A stretch of 35,093 nucleotides of DNA from Lysobacterales bacterium (GCA_019634735.1 JAHCAT010000024.1:1-35093), one strand, 5' to 3'. Positions 16,882-25,294 are shown, counted from the stretch's first letter. A program made the numbers and translations. Notes: generated by a model from the letters alone, not told the origin.

Positions 16882-19131
16882 TCACGGCGTCCCGCCGCCG
16901 TGGAACCAGGTCTCGGCGCCGCGCAGGTGCCAACGCCGGTCGCCGTCGGCCAGCTCCAGGGCCGCCTTCAGGCGGCCCCAGGCCATCAGCAGCGCGCCGC
17001 TGGGTCCGCCCTGCCCGAGCCGAAGCCGGGCATGGACATCGAAGCGGTCGTTGCGCGCATGCAGAGGCGCCAGCTCCAGGGCACGGCCGTCCAGGCGAAC
17101 TCGACCGTCGAGCCGCGCCGGACCCGAATCGACCAGGCGCAGGGTCCAGTCCGGGAACTGCCGGAGCGGGCCGAACAGGCCGAGCAGCAGGGCCACGTCG
17201 CTGGCCTGCGCGCTCAGCGTGGAATCGATCTTCAGCGGGCGCTGCCAGCCGACCTGGCCGGTGCGCAGACGGAAGTCCGCCGACCAGGGCCGGGCGCGCG
17301 CGCGCCGGCCATCCTCGTGGCCCTCGACCTGATCGAGGCGGACGGTGGTGCCGGCGAGGTCGAACTGGCGACGGGCCAGGTCGAGGCGGCGCAGCCGGGT
17401 GTCGACCGCCAGTTCGCCCTGCAGGTGGACCTGGCCCAGGGTCATCCGGACCTGCTGGCCGCGCAGGACGATCCGGCCACTGCCGACCTCGCCCTCGGCA
17501 TCGAGCCGGAGATCGCCGGACAGTACGCCCCGGCCGCCATCGAGCACGATTCCACCCGGCGGCAGGTAACGGTTGTAGACGCGCAGGTCCGGCACCAGGG
17601 CGTCGTCGAAGCGCAGCCGGGCCTGGATGTCATGGCCAGCGCGCGCCAGGTCGGCCGGCAACGTGAGGTCCAGACGCAGGTCGCGGCCCAGCACATAGGC
17701 CTGCTCCGCGGCGTCGGCCGGACGCAATTCAAAGCGGTCGACCACCAGGGCCGCCAGCGCCTGCGGTCCGTTGGGGCCAGGTTCGATGTCGACCCGGGCG
17801 TGGGCCTGGCCGCTGAAGCGGTTGTCGAGCACGGCGATCCGGGCATCCAGCGCCGGCACCAGGAGCTGGCTGCCCGGGGCCAGCGCGCCCGACGCGATGC
17901 GCAGCGCCGCCTCGACGCGACCGGCACCCTCCAGGGCCAGCCAGGGCAGGTTGCCGAGCAGCGGTTGCAGCCAGTGCAGGCGCTCGAAGTGCCAGTGCAG
18001 GTCGACCCCGCCATCGATCCGCGCGAGCTGGTGCGCCGGATCGCGGTCGATGCTGCAGCTCGGACCCAGCCCGGGCTGGTCGGCCGGGGCCGCCACGCAG
18101 GCGAACGGCAGGTGGCGACCGGCCAGGTCCAGCGTCGCGTCCAGTCGTCCGCCGTCGCCGGGCGGCGGCGGCAGGTGCAGTTCCAGTCGCACCGCTTCGG
18201 GCAGTACCGACAGCGCCATCCGGCCCTCGGCCCGCCAGGTCTGCTGGTCGGACCGGAGATCGGCGGCCAGCGGCAGGCGCAGGGCCAGGGAGCCACCCGG
18301 CGCCAGCGCCCCGCCGTCAAGGGTGAGGTCGAGCTGCAGTTCGCCCGGCGCCGGGCCACCCGGTCGCTGCGCATCCAGCGACTCCAGGCGGCTGCGCCAG
18401 CGACCAGCCTCGTCGAGGTGCACCGCCAGTCCCGGCGTACGTCCCGACAGCCGCAGGCGGGCATCGGCAAGACCCAGGCGGGACAGCCCCGGCGCCCGTT
18501 CGCGCCGGTGTGCCGGCAGCGCGAAGTCCGCCATGATCTCCGCCCCGTCGAGCAGGACCTGGTCGTGCTGACGCAGGCGGGCGCCGTGCAGGCTGCCGCT
18601 CGAGGGCAGGATCTCCAGTGGACCTCCGCGAAGCTGCTTGCTGATCCCGAACCGGACCTGGCCGACCCCGTCGAGGAACAGGGGACCGGCGCGCAACATG
18701 GCCAGCGAATCGGTGGCGATCAGAGGGAACCTCAGGATCCAGCCACCCGGACGTGACGCCGCTGGCAGACGGTCGTGCTCGACCTGGTCGAACTCGAAAT
18801 CGACCTGGTGCGCCTGCAGCATCGGAATTTGCAGGGTGCGGGCCAGCAGGGGCAGCAGCGCGATGCGGCCGCCGACCCGCGCCGCATGGCCGCGCCAGAC
18901 GATGCGTCGCTGGTGGCCGCCGACCTGCACACGCCACAGCCAGGCCTGTCCCGGCCACAGGGTCAGGCCATGCCGCCACTGCATCGTGAACGCCTCGGGC
19001 TTGCGGTTGACCAGCCGTTCCGCCAGGCCGGTGTTGAGCGCGAGGTTGCCGACCAGCAGCCAGGCCAGCCAGGCGACGGCCAGTACCCACAGGACCCGGC
19101 GCAATCGCCGAATGGCCGATTTCCCGTTCAT
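16882..19131 (-). CDS. AsmA/YhdP-like envelope protein of unknown function
   Basis: The 749-residue product has a single N-terminal transmembrane helix (about 12-30, VLWVLAVAWLAWLLVGNLAL) after a basic N-terminus. About 700 residues of amphipathic beta-strand-rich sequence follow, with many alternating stretches (LELHLPPPPGDGGRLDATLDLAG, RLRLGQGGPSGALLMAWGRLKAAL). This layout resembles the AsmA/YhdP/TamB class of repeating beta-groove proteins that bridge the periplasm and are implicated in phospholipid movement. The pattern is similar, but no family signature is certain. ATG at 19131 has GAGGGG about 6 bases upstream. The stop codon is 10 bases from the end of the convergent creatininase gene. 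It is divergent from the rhomboid gene with 95 bases between. Confidence 0.6.
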   Translation of the reverse strand: MNGKSAIRRLRRVLWVLAVAWLAWLLVGNLALNTGLAERLVNRKPEAFTMQWRHGLTLWPGQAWLWRVQVGGHQRRIVWRGHAARVGGRIALLPLLARTLQIPMLQAHQVDFEFDQVEHDRLPAASRPGGWILRFPLIATDSLAMLRAGPLFLDGVGQVRFGISKQLRGGPLEILPSSGSLHGARLRQHDQVLLDGAEIMADFALPAHRRERAPGLSRLGLADARLRLSGRTPGLAVHLDEAGRWRSRLESLDAQRPGGPAPGELQLDLTLDGGALAPGGSLALRLPLAADLRSDQQTWRAEGRMALSVLPEAVRLELHLPPPPGDGGRLDATLDLAGRHLPFACVAAPADQPGLGPSCSIDRDPAHQLARIDGGVDLHWHFERLHWLQPLLGNLPWLALEGAGRVEAALRIASGALAPGSQLLVPALDARIAVLDNRFSGQAHARVDIEPGPNGPQALAALVVDRFELRPADAAEQAYVLGRDLRLDLTLPADLARAGHDIQARLRFDDALVPDLRVYNRYLPPGGIVLDGGRGVLSGDLRLDAEGEVGSGRIVLRGQQVRMTLGQVHLQGELAVDTRLRRLDLARRQFDLAGTTVRLDQVEGHEDGRRARARPWSADFRLRTGQVGWQRPLKIDSTLSAQASDVALLLGLFGPLRQFPDWTLRLVDSGPARLDGRVRLDGRALELAPLHARNDRFDVHARLRLGQGGPSGALLMAWGRLKAALELADGDRRWHLRGAETWFHGGGTP

Positions 19132-19226
19132 CGACGCCCCTCCCGTGGCCGCCTCATGGTACGCGGGACAGGGCCCCCGGGCCGCATGCGCTTGTCGAGC
19201 GGCCGATCCGCCCCAAGATCGGCACG

Positions 19227-19970
19227 ATGAACGTGCTGCGCGGCGACCGCATCGACCCCAACGCCCACCTGCTGGCCCGACGCCACGCTGCGCGGGACCG
19301 GTACCGGGTCGGCCAGGCGATCGGCCAGACCGTGGTGGTGCTGGCCCTTTTGTGGTGGCTGCATGCGATCCGCGAGATCGGCGACCTGGCCATGGCCTGG
19401 GCGGCGATCCGGCCGGGCGATCCGGCCGGCCTGGTCGGCGTGGTCACCGGGCCGCTGCTGCATGGCTCCTGGGGTCACCTGGTCAGCAACACCCTGCCCC
19501 TGCTGATCCTCGGCTCGATGGCGCGCTACGCCTACCCGCGCGCCCTGCTGTGGGCGCTGCCGCTGATCTGGCTGGCCTCCGGCCTGGGCACCTGGCTGCT
19601 CGGCCGGCCGTCCCTGCACCTGGGTGCCAGCGGCGTCGCGCACGGCCTGATGTTCTTCCTGTTCGTGGTCGGCCTGCTGCGCCGCGACCGGCTGGCGATC
19701 GTGGTCGCCCTGCTGACCTTCTTCCTGTACGGCAGCATGATCTGGACGATCTTCCCGGGCGAACCGGGCGTTTCCTGGGAGGCGCACCTGTACGGCGCCG
19801 TGGGCGGCGTGCTGGCGGCCGTGCTGCTGCGCGGCCGCGATCCGCTGCCCTGGCGCGCGCCGTACAGCTGGGAACTCGAGCCCGAGGAGGACGAGGAGGC
19901 GCCGTGGCAGGTGGACGAGGAGATCACCGACCTTCAGGCCGAGCCGGTGCGCCGCCCGACCCTGCATTGA
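19227..19970 (+). CDS. Rhomboid family intramembrane serine protease
   Basis: The 247-residue polytopic membrane protein has the rhomboid fold. Catalytic Ser135 is in the GASG motif (LGASGVAHGLMFF) and catalytic His187 is in WEAHLYGAVGG. The conserved HGSWGHLVSN segment (His79, His84, Asn88) lies in the second helix region. About six hydrophobic helices are visible from 32 to 203. A hydrophilic acidic tail of about 45 residues (EPEEDEEAPWQVDEE) follows, which is not part of the protease fold. Rhomboids cleave single-pass membrane substrates within the lipid bilayer. Its convergent neighbour, with 25 bases between stops, is a small exported protein with a C-terminal hydrophobic helix, a plausible but unproven substrate. 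Start at ATG 19227. Confidence 0.92.
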   Translation: MNVLRGDRIDPNAHLLARRHAARDRYRVGQAIGQTVVVLALLWWLHAIREIGDLAMAWAAIRPGDPAGLVGVVTGPLLHGSWGHLVSNTLPLLILGSMARYAYPRALLWALPLIWLASGLGTWLLGRPSLHLGASGVAHGLMFFLFVVGLLRRDRLAIVVALLTFFLYGSMIWTIFPGEPGVSWEAHLYGAVGGVLAAVLLRGRDPLPWRAPYSWELEPEEDEEAPWQVDEEITDLQAEPVRRPTLH

Positions 19971-19995
19971 GCGTGGACAGGCAGGCCGCAGCCGC

Positions 19996-20547
19996 TCAGC
20001 CGGGTCCGCGACCGGGTCGCGCAGGCATCGTCCGGTGCCGGTACCAGCCGGCGAGCAGCACCAGCACGACCATGCCCAGAAGACCGGGCAGGCTAAGCAA
20101 CGGCACCGCCTGCGGCGCCGTCGTGCCCTGGGGGGCGAGCTGGAAGGAAAACCTGAACACTTCGCTGGCGCCACCGTTCGCCGGGTTGCGCGGCACCTGG
20201 ATGACCGCGACCTGCCAGGTGCCGCCGGGCAGGTCGGGGAACGGCACCACGGCATCCCAGAGGTGGAACAGGGAGAAGCAGAGTCCGTCCACGGGCGCAC
20301 CCGTGGCCAACGACACCTCAAGGACGTTGCCGAGCCGGCGGGTACCGGCGACCGTCGGGACGCAACTGGTCGGCCATTCTCCGAACAGCGAGATCCGGGC
20401 ACCCGCCAGGTCGGCGGCCGGCGCGGCGCCCCAGCCTTCCAGCCAGTCTGGCTGGGCCAGCGCCGGCGCGGCGCCGATGGCGCACAGCAGCAGCACGAGA
20501 AACAACCGCACCCCAAGGGCGGGCGCACGTTCGCGGGGGCGGGCCAT
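19996..20547 (-). CDS. Exported small protein with C-terminal CTERM-like tail, unknown
   Basis: The 183-residue product has a signal peptide (hydrophobic 14-30, cleavage near ALA-QPD). A beta-rich domain with two cysteines (Cys62, Cys90) that could form a disulfide follows. A C-terminal tail runs from VPLLSLPGLLGMVVLVL (148-164) to a basic cluster RHRTMPARPGR. The order of motif, hydrophobic helix and positive end resembles the IPTL-CTERM/PEP-CTERM sorting signals of exosortase systems, but the match is degenerate. I do not recognise the domain. ATG at 20547 has GAGGAGG about 8 bases upstream. It ends 25 bases from the rhomboid gene on the opposite strand. The lipocalin gene upstream is in the same orientation, 110 bases away. 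Confidence 0.7.
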   Translation of the reverse strand: MARPRERAPALGVRLFLVLLLCAIGAAPALAQPDWLEGWGAAPAADLAGARISLFGEWPTSCVPTVAGTRRLGNVLEVSLATGAPVDGLCFSLFHLWDAVVPFPDLPGGTWQVAVIQVPRNPANGGASEVFRFSFQLAPQGTTAPQAVPLLSLPGLLGMVVLVLLAGWYRHRTMPARPGRGPG

Positions 20548-20657
20548 GATCGAGCCTCCTCATCGGAACACGGCCCAAGCTTACCCGAAAGTATCCTTGT
20601 GCGTTCCGCGACCGGACGCCGACGACGGCGCACCGGTCGGTCCCGATGCAGTCCTGC

Positions 20658-21188
20658 TCAGGGCACCTGCGGCACCTTCACCAGGTCGGCAGGGTCATAG
20701 CCGTAATCGGCGAAGCGCGCGCGCAGCCGCGCCACAAGTTCGGCATCGATGACCGGCTCGCGTGCGAAGATCCAGGCCAGGCTGCGTCGCGGGTTGCCGA
20801 GCAGCGCCCAGCGGTAGTCCGGGTCGACCTCGAGGACCAGCAGGTCGGCCTTGAAAGGCCAGATGAACTGGACCCGCCAGTGGGCCCCGCCGCTGCCCTC
20901 GACGACGCTGGACACGCCGTTCCAGCGCTTCTCGGGCCGGTCGAAGGCCTTGCGGAACACGAACACGTTGTCGATCCGGCCGTCCGCGCGCAGCGCGTAT
21001 TCGTCGCGGGTGGCCACCTTGCCGCGCTCGGGCCAGTAGGGGATGTGCGCGATCACGTGCCAGCGGCCCATGAAGCGTTCCAGGTCGACCGGCGGGCCAG
21101 GTCGCAGGGGCTCGCGGCCGCCGGTGCTGGCGCAGCCGGCCAGGGCCAGGGTCAGCAGGGAAAGGGCGAACAAGCCGGTGCTGTTCAT
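20658..21188 (-). CDS. blc: Lipocalin family outer-membrane lipoprotein (Blc-like)
   Basis: The 176-residue lipoprotein has a signal peptide ending in LALAGC, with Cys19 lipidated; the residue after the Cys is Ala, favouring the outer membrane. A lipocalin domain follows with the GxW motif MGRWHVIAHIPYWPERG (Gly41-Arg-Trp43), FVFRKAFD, GAHWRVQFIWPFKADLLVLEVDPDYRWALLGNP and RARFADYGYDPADLVKVPQ at the C-terminus. This matches bacterial lipocalin Blc, which binds fatty acids or lysophospholipids and is linked to membrane stress. The start at 21188 was chosen for the lipobox; an in-frame extension to 21431 is shadow sequence. The function in this organism is inferred from the family. Confidence 0.9.
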   Translation of the reverse strand: MNSTGLFALSLLTLALAGCASTGGREPLRPGPPVDLERFMGRWHVIAHIPYWPERGKVATRDEYALRADGRIDNVFVFRKAFDRPEKRWNGVSSVVEGSGGAHWRVQFIWPFKADLLVLEVDPDYRWALLGNPRRSLAWIFAREPVIDAELVARLRARFADYGYDPADLVKVPQVP

Positions 21189-21417
21189 GGCGACAGCCTG
21201 CGCCCGACATTGCGCAGCCGGCGTGAAGCGCGCCTTGATGGGCCGGGGCCGGGGTGCGCACGCCCCGGCGGCGGGGAAGCGACCAGCCAGACTGCTCGCC
21301 AGCGCGCCGTCCGGCCTCTGTCCTGAAGGACGCCGTGCGAGTCGCCCGCTGCCGCCGTTGCGCGGCCGGCCGGCCCCCCAGGGCCGCGGCCGGCCGGTGG
21401 GCGGGTCCGAGCGTCCG

Positions 21418-21792
21418 CTACTTGCGCGCAAGCAGGTCGCGCAGACCCGCGAAGGGATTGCCGGTGGCCGCCTCCGGCGCCTGCTCGGCGGCCTGGGCGC
21501 TGCTGCCGGTCCAGTCGATCAGGCGCGAGTGCTCGTTGTCGTGGCAGTACACGCACAGCAGCTCCCAATTGCTGCCGTCGGCGGGGTTGTCGTCGTGGTT
21601 GTGGTTGCGGTGGTGCACGGTCAGCTCGCGCAGGTTGGCCGCTGTGAACTCGCGCGCGCAGCGGCCGCACACCCACGGGTACATCTTCAGGGCGCGCTCG
21701 CGATAGCCCCGCTCGCGCTCCTGGGCGTCGCGGCGCGCCTTCGCCACCACGGCGTCGAGACGGCCGTCGATCCTGCTGTCCTTGCCTGCCAT
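21418..21792 (-). CDS. yajD: YajD-family HNH nuclease
   Basis: The 124-residue product is a small HNH endonuclease-like protein. The ligand set is VCGRC (Cys42, Cys45), then TVHHRNHNHDDNPADGSNWELLC (His60-His61, Asn75, Cys80), and VYCHDNEH (Cys83, His84, His88). This matches YajD of E. coli. The biological role is unknown. It is 86 bases from the Lrp-family gene and reads in the same direction. After the stop there is a GC-rich palindromic stretch (GGCCGGCC words at about 21362-21407) before the blc start, which may end the transcript. Confidence 0.9.
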   Translation of the reverse strand: MAGKDSRIDGRLDAVVAKARRDAQERERGYRERALKMYPWVCGRCAREFTAANLRELTVHHRNHNHDDNPADGSNWELLCVYCHDNEHSRLIDWTGSSAQAAEQAPEAATGNPFAGLRDLLARK

Positions 21793-21878
21793 TGCGGTCG
21801 GCTCCGTTCCTCACCCTGGCGCACCGACGATATCAGCAGCGCGCGGGCTGCGCGGGACCACCGCCAAGCCGGGCGCGA

Positions 21879-22349
21879 TCAGGAACCGGGCAGGGGCAGG
21901 CCGGTGGCGGCCTTGACCGTGCGCAGCACGAAGCTGGAGTTGACGTCGGCGACGCCGGTGGCATTGAGCAGCCGGTCGAGCAGGAACCGCGAGAAGTGCT
22001 CGAGGTCGCGCACCACGACCTGCAGCAGGTAGTCCATGTCGCCGGTCAGGGCGTGGCAGGCGACCACCTCGTCCCAGGAGCGCACCGCGCCCGCGAAGTC
22101 GTCGGTGGAGCCCGAGCCGTGCTTCTCGAGCTGCACCCGCACGAAGGCGGTCAGTCCCAGGCCCAGCGCCACCGGGTCCAGGCGGGCGCCATAGCCGGCG
22201 ATGACGCCGGTCCGCTCCAGGCGCTGCACCCGGCGCAGGCTGGCGGAGGCCGACAGATTGACGCGCTCGGCCAGCTCGCTGTTGGCGATGCGTCCCTCGC
22301 GCTGCAGCACGGCGAGCAGGGCGAGATCGGTGCGGTCGAGGTCGATCAT
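21879..22349 (-). CDS. Lrp/AsnC family transcriptional regulator
   Basis: The 156-residue regulator has an N-terminal AsnC-type helix-turn-helix (LDRTDLALLAVLQREGRIANSELAERVNLSASASLRRVQRLE, about 4-44) and a C-terminal ligand-binding RAM domain from about 65 on (FVRVQLEKHG, VVACHALTGDMDYLLQVVVRDLEHFSRFLLDRLL). It is divergent from phhA with 126 bases between the two starts. That arrangement, and the family habit of responding to amino acids, makes it a likely local regulator of phenylalanine hydroxylation. Pseudomonas uses the unrelated PhhR for that job. The effector could be Phe or Tyr, which is an inference from position. Confidence 0.93.
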   Translation of the reverse strand: MIDLDRTDLALLAVLQREGRIANSELAERVNLSASASLRRVQRLERTGVIAGYGARLDPVALGLGLTAFVRVQLEKHGSGSTDDFAGAVRSWDEVVACHALTGDMDYLLQVVVRDLEHFSRFLLDRLLNATGVADVNSSFVLRTVKAATGLPLPGS

Positions 22350-22362
22350 TGCGTCACCAGTC

Positions 22363-22392
22363 GATAATGCGGGCGTTTGTTGCGCGATTATC
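22363..22392. promoter_or_regulatory. Inverted repeat in the lrp/phhA divergent region, possible operator
   Basis: GATAAT at 22363-22368 and ATTATC at 22387-22392 form an AT-rich inverted repeat with 18 bases between. This is a striking AT patch in GC-rich DNA and lies 13 bases from the regulator ATG. Lrp-family proteins bind AT-rich, partly palindromic sites, so self-binding is plausible. Not proven. Confidence 0.4.
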
Positions 22393-22436
22393 CCCAGAGG
22401 GCATCATCAGGCAAGCCTGTTGCGCGGGTCCTGCGC

Positions 22437-22442
22437 TAGGAT
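22437..22442 (+). promoter_or_regulatory. Possible -10 element (TAGGAT) for phhA
   Basis: TAGGAT lies 33 bases before the phhA ATG, preceded by GC (GCTAGGAT), and is similar to other -10-like hexamers in the window. No good -35 at 17 bases. The GATAAT/ATTATC repeat lies 45 bases further upstream. Confidence 0.35.
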
Positions 22443-22475
22443 CGTGCATATCGTTCCCGCCCCCGGAGCCATCTC

Positions 22476-23369
22476 ATGGACAACCGCACTCCCCGTCGCG
22501 TCGAGCACCAGCAGACCGACAAGGGCTACGTGCCGGTCTACACCACGGCCGTGGTCGAGCAGCCCTGGGACGACTACGACGCGAGCGACCACCAGACCTG
22601 GGCGACGCTGTTCGAGCGGCAGATGGCGATCCTGCCCGGACGCGCCTGCCGGGAGCATCTGGACGCCCTGGACGGGCTGCGCATGAGCGCCGACCGCATC
22701 CCGAAGTTCAGCGAGGTCAACCGCCTGCTCGAGGCCGAAACCGGCTGGACCCTGGTCGCGGTCGAGGGCCTGCTGCCTGAACTCACTTTCTTCGAGCACC
22801 TGGCCAACCGCCGTTTCCCGGTGACCTGGTGGATCCGCAAGCCCGAGCAGATCGACTACATCGCCGAACCCGACCTGTTCCACGACCTGTTCGGCCACGT
22901 GCCGCTGCTGTTCAACCCGGTTTTCGCCGACTACATGCAGGCCTACGGCCGTGGCGGGGTCAAGGCGCATGGCCTGGGCGAGGAGGCGCTGGCCAACCTC
23001 ACGCGCCTGTACTGGTACACGGTCGAGTTCGGCCTGATCCGCAGTGCAGAAGGCCTTCGCATCTACGGGGCCGGCATCGTCTCCAGCAAGGGCGAATCGA
23101 TCCACTGCCTGGAGAGCGCGGCGCCCAACCGGATCGGTTTCGACCTGGAGCGGATCATGCGCACCCGCTACCGGATCGACAGCTACCAGAAGACCTACTT
23201 CGTGATCGACGACTTCGAGCAGCTGTTCGCCGCGACCCGGCCGGACTTCACGCCGATCTACGCGCGCGTCGCGGCGCTGCCGACGATCCCAGCCGGCACC
23301 GTGCTGGACACCGACACGGTGTTCAACCGCGGCACCGGCGAGGGTTGGGCCGAGGGCGGCGACGTCTGA
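22476..23369 (+). CDS. phhA: Phenylalanine 4-monooxygenase
   Basis: The 297-residue iron- and tetrahydropterin-dependent enzyme hydroxylates phenylalanine to tyrosine. Iron ligands are His136 and His141 in FHDLFGHVPLL and Glu184 in YTVEFGL. Other family stretches are RIPKFSEVN, ELTFFEHLANRRFPVT, RKPEQIDYIAEPD, and IYGAGIVSSKGE. Length is that of bacterial monofunctional PAH, without the regulatory ACT domain of animal enzymes. The start at 22476 has CGGAG about 7 bases upstream. It has a divergent Lrp-family regulator. The pterin-recycling dehydratase gene phhB is not adjacent; the next gene on the strand is a thioesterase with its own promoter. Confidence 0.97.
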   Translation: MDNRTPRRVEHQQTDKGYVPVYTTAVVEQPWDDYDASDHQTWATLFERQMAILPGRACREHLDALDGLRMSADRIPKFSEVNRLLEAETGWTLVAVEGLLPELTFFEHLANRRFPVTWWIRKPEQIDYIAEPDLFHDLFGHVPLLFNPVFADYMQAYGRGGVKAHGLGEEALANLTRLYWYTVEFGLIRSAEGLRIYGAGIVSSKGESIHCLESAAPNRIGFDLERIMRTRYRIDSYQKTYFVIDDFEQLFAATRPDFTPIYARVAALPTIPAGTVLDTDTVFNRGTGEGWAEGGDV

Positions 23370-23390
23370 GCAGGTTCGACATCCGCCGGC

Positions 23391-23419
23391 TTGCCGGCGT
23401 GGCCCCGATCGGCTGCAAT
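23391..23419 (+). promoter_or_regulatory. Promoter-like sequence before the thioesterase gene
   Basis: TTGCCG at 23391-23396 and TGCAAT at 23414-23419 are separated by exactly 17 bases. The -10 element is 23 bases before the ATG at 23443. This is the best -35/-10 pair I found in the window and argues that the thioesterase gene has its own promoter after phhA. Confidence 0.45.
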
Positions 23420-23442
23420 GCCGGACGCCAACGGAGTCCGCA

Positions 23443-23883
23443 ATGTCGCCCTGGAAACGCCGTCCGTCGCTGGACCAGCTCAACGCCCTGACCCCCGGCA
23501 CCCTGGGCGAGGCACTGGGCATCCGCCTCACCGCCCTGGACGACGACGCCCTGAGCGGCACCATGCCGGTCGACGCCCGCACCCGGCAGCCTTTCGGCCT
23601 GCTGCACGGGGGCGCCTCTGTGGCGCTGGCCGAGACGCTCGGCAGCCTGGCCGCCTGGCTGTGCCTGGACGACCCCGACCGCGAACATGCCGTGGGCCTG
23701 GAGATCAACGCCAACCACGTGCGCGCCCTGCGCGAGGGCATCGTCACAGGCAGCGCCCGCCCCGAGCACCTCGGGCGCAGCACCCAGGTCTGGTCGATCC
23801 GCATCGAGGACGAGGCCGGACGGCTGGTCTGCGTCTCGCGGCTGACCATGGCGGTTGTGGCCCGGTCGCAGCCGGCCGGCTGA
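23443..23883 (+). CDS. Hotdog-fold thioesterase (PaaI/MenI/EntH type)
   Basis: The 146-residue protein is a hotdog thioesterase with the pattern [22 protein letters not shown]. His55 is in the HGG motif and Glu64 is the catalytic-type acidic residue. [21 protein letters not shown] and [23 protein letters not shown] follow. Such enzymes hydrolyse acyl-CoA or aryl-CoA esters, for example 1,4-dihydroxy-2-naphthoyl-CoA or phenylacetyl-CoA-pathway dead-end products. The substrate is not decided by the sequence. ATG at 23443 was chosen over the longer frame by position behind a promoter. It is between phhA and fbp, both in the same direction. Confidence 0.9.
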   Translation: MSPWKRRPSLDQLNALTPGTLGEALGIRLTALDDDALSGTMPVDARTRQPFGLLHGGASVALAETLGSLAAWLCLDDPDREHAVGLEINANHVRALREGIVTGSARPEHLGRSTQVWSIRIEDEAGRLVCVSRLTMAVVARSQPAG

Positions 23884-23928
23884 CGCGACGGCGCCGGACC
23901 GCGGGCTGCAGCGCCCCGACGGCTCCGG

Positions 23929-23934
23929 CACAAT
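23929..23934 (+). promoter_or_regulatory. Possible -10 element (CACAAT) before fbp
   Basis: CACAAT lies 26 bases upstream of the fbp ATG at 23961. With a 17-base spacer the -35 position reads CTGCAG, which is weak but not absent. This places a promoter within the short gap after the thioesterase gene. Confidence 0.35.
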
Positions 23935-23960
23935 GGCGGCCCCCGGTCGGAGCCCGCCCC

Positions 23961-24965
23961 ATGCCCCCTGTGTCGCTCACCCGCTACCTGATCGAGAAGC
24001 AGCACGCCGACGGCCGCATCAAGGCCGATCTGCGCCTTCTGATCGAGGTGGTCGCACGCGCCTGCAAGGAGATCTCGGTGGCGATCGGCAAGGGCGCGCT
24101 GGGCAACGTGCTCGGCAGCGCGGACGAGGAGAACGTCCAGGGCGAGGTGCAGAAGAAGCTGGACGTGATCGCCAACGAGATCCTGCTCGACGCCAACGAG
24201 TGGGGCGGCCACCTGGCGGCGCTGGCCTCGGAGGAGATGGAGCATCCCCACCCGATCCCGCACCGCTATCCCAAGGGTGAGTACCTGCTGTTGTTCGACC
24301 CGCTGGACGGCTCTTCCAACATCGACGTCAACATTTCGGTGGGCACCATCTTCTCGGTGCTGCGCTGCCCGGACGGCGTCACCGAGCCCGACGAGTCGGC
24401 CTTCCTGCAGCCGGGCAGCCGGCAGGTCGCTGCCGGCTACGCCGTCTACGGGCCCAGCACCCTGCTGGTGCTGACCGTCGGCGACGGCGTGGCGGTGTTC
24501 ACCCTGGACCGCGAGCGCGGCAGCTTCATGCTCACCGCCGACAACCTGCGCATCCCCGAGGACACCCGCGAGTTCGCGATCAACGCCTCCAACCAGCGCT
24601 GGTGGCAGCCGCCGGTGCAGCGCTACATCGGCGAGCTGCTGGCCGGCCGCGACGGCCCGCGCGGCGCCGACTTCAATATGCGCTGGGTGGCCTCGATGGT
24701 CGCCGACGTGCACCGCATCCTCAGCCGCGGCGGCATCTTCATGTATCCGCGCGACAACAAGGACCCCGCCAAGCCGGGCCGGCTGCGCCTGATGTACGAG
24801 GCCAACCCGATGGCGATGATCGTCGAGCAGGCCGGCGGCGCCGCCAGCACCGGCCTGGAACGCATCCTCGACGTGCAACCGACCGGCCTGCACCAGCGGA
24901 TCCCGGTGATCCTGGGCTCGCGCAACGAGGTCGAGCGGGTCGCCGCCTACCACCTTGCCGGTTGA
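23961..24965 (+). CDS. fbp: Class I fructose-1,6-bisphosphatase
   Basis: The 334-residue enzyme removes the 1-phosphate from fructose 1,6-bisphosphate in gluconeogenesis. The signature [21 protein letters not shown] (Asp113 and Asp116 bind metal) and the metal-binding acidic SEEMEHP (Glu91, Glu92) are intact. [71 protein letters not shown] and the C-terminal [11 protein letters not shown] segment all match. Length is normal for bacterial class I enzymes. ATG at 23961 was taken because upstream in-frame residues are not conserved. Regulation could be by the metabolic state through a promoter at about 23929; the following genes are unrelated. Confidence 0.96.
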   Translation: MPPVSLTRYLIEKQHADGRIKADLRLLIEVVARACKEISVAIGKGALGNVLGSADEENVQGEVQKKLDVIANEILLDANEWGGHLAALASEEMEHPHPIPHRYPKGEYLLLFDPLDGSSNIDVNISVGTIFSVLRCPDGVTEPDESAFLQPGSRQVAAGYAVYGPSTLLVLTVGDGVAVFTLDRERGSFMLTADNLRIPEDTREFAINASNQRWWQPPVQRYIGELLAGRDGPRGADFNMRWVASMVADVHRILSRGGIFMYPRDNKDPAKPGRLRLMYEANPMAMIVEQAGGAASTGLERILDVQPTGLHQRIPVILGSRNEVERVAAYHLAG

Positions 24966-25294
24966 GCGAGCCGTTTCCAGGAGGCGACGGCACCGGGGGG
25001 GTCGGCATGCGGTGGGTGGTGCGCCTTCCGCGCGCTGAAGCCGGAGCGACTACCGGTCCCCTGCCGGTCCCTGTCCCAGGTCCGCCGGGACCGCCGTCGG
25101 CCCCGGCGCCGTTTCGGCACGTTTCCTGAAGTTCCCGGACCCCAGGACTTCCCGGATGCCCGCAGCGGCCTCGCCGCAGCGCGGCATGACAGCCGGTTCC
25201 ATCCGGACCAAGCTGCATGCGTCGCACCGCACCGGTGCGGCGGACCGGGCGCGCCGCCCGGTCCCGGATCCGCCCAAAGGAGAGGGAGACAGGC
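24966..25294. other. Intergenic region between fbp and the YeaQ-type gene
   Basis: No gene is supported. The first 200 bases are GC-rich with no clear structure. The right end carries a perfect 14-base palindrome (CCGCACCGGTGCGG, 25227-25240) and a 10-base-stem hairpin (25242-25264) immediately before the Shine-Dalgarno of the downstream gene. Confidence 0.5.
25227..25264 (+). promoter_or_regulatory. Palindrome and hairpin in the leader of the YeaQ-type gene
   Basis: CCGCACCGGTGCGG is a perfect palindrome, and directly after it GGACCGGGCG and CGCCCGGTCC form a hairpin with a 3-base loop. The structure ends 13 bases before AGGAGAGGG and 30 bases before the ATG at 25295. It could be an operator, a leader hairpin or a terminator-like attenuator. 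There is no T-tract. Confidence 0.35.

Noticed and set aside
16900..18756. Plus-strand open frame of 618 residues
   Set aside because: Antisense to the AsmA-like gene. The minus-strand frame has a start, Shine-Dalgarno and transmembrane helix; the plus frame has none of these.
20658..21431. Longer lipocalin start at 21431
   Set aside because: The extension is non-conserved and would hide the lipobox; the ATG at 21188 gives a correct lipoprotein signal.
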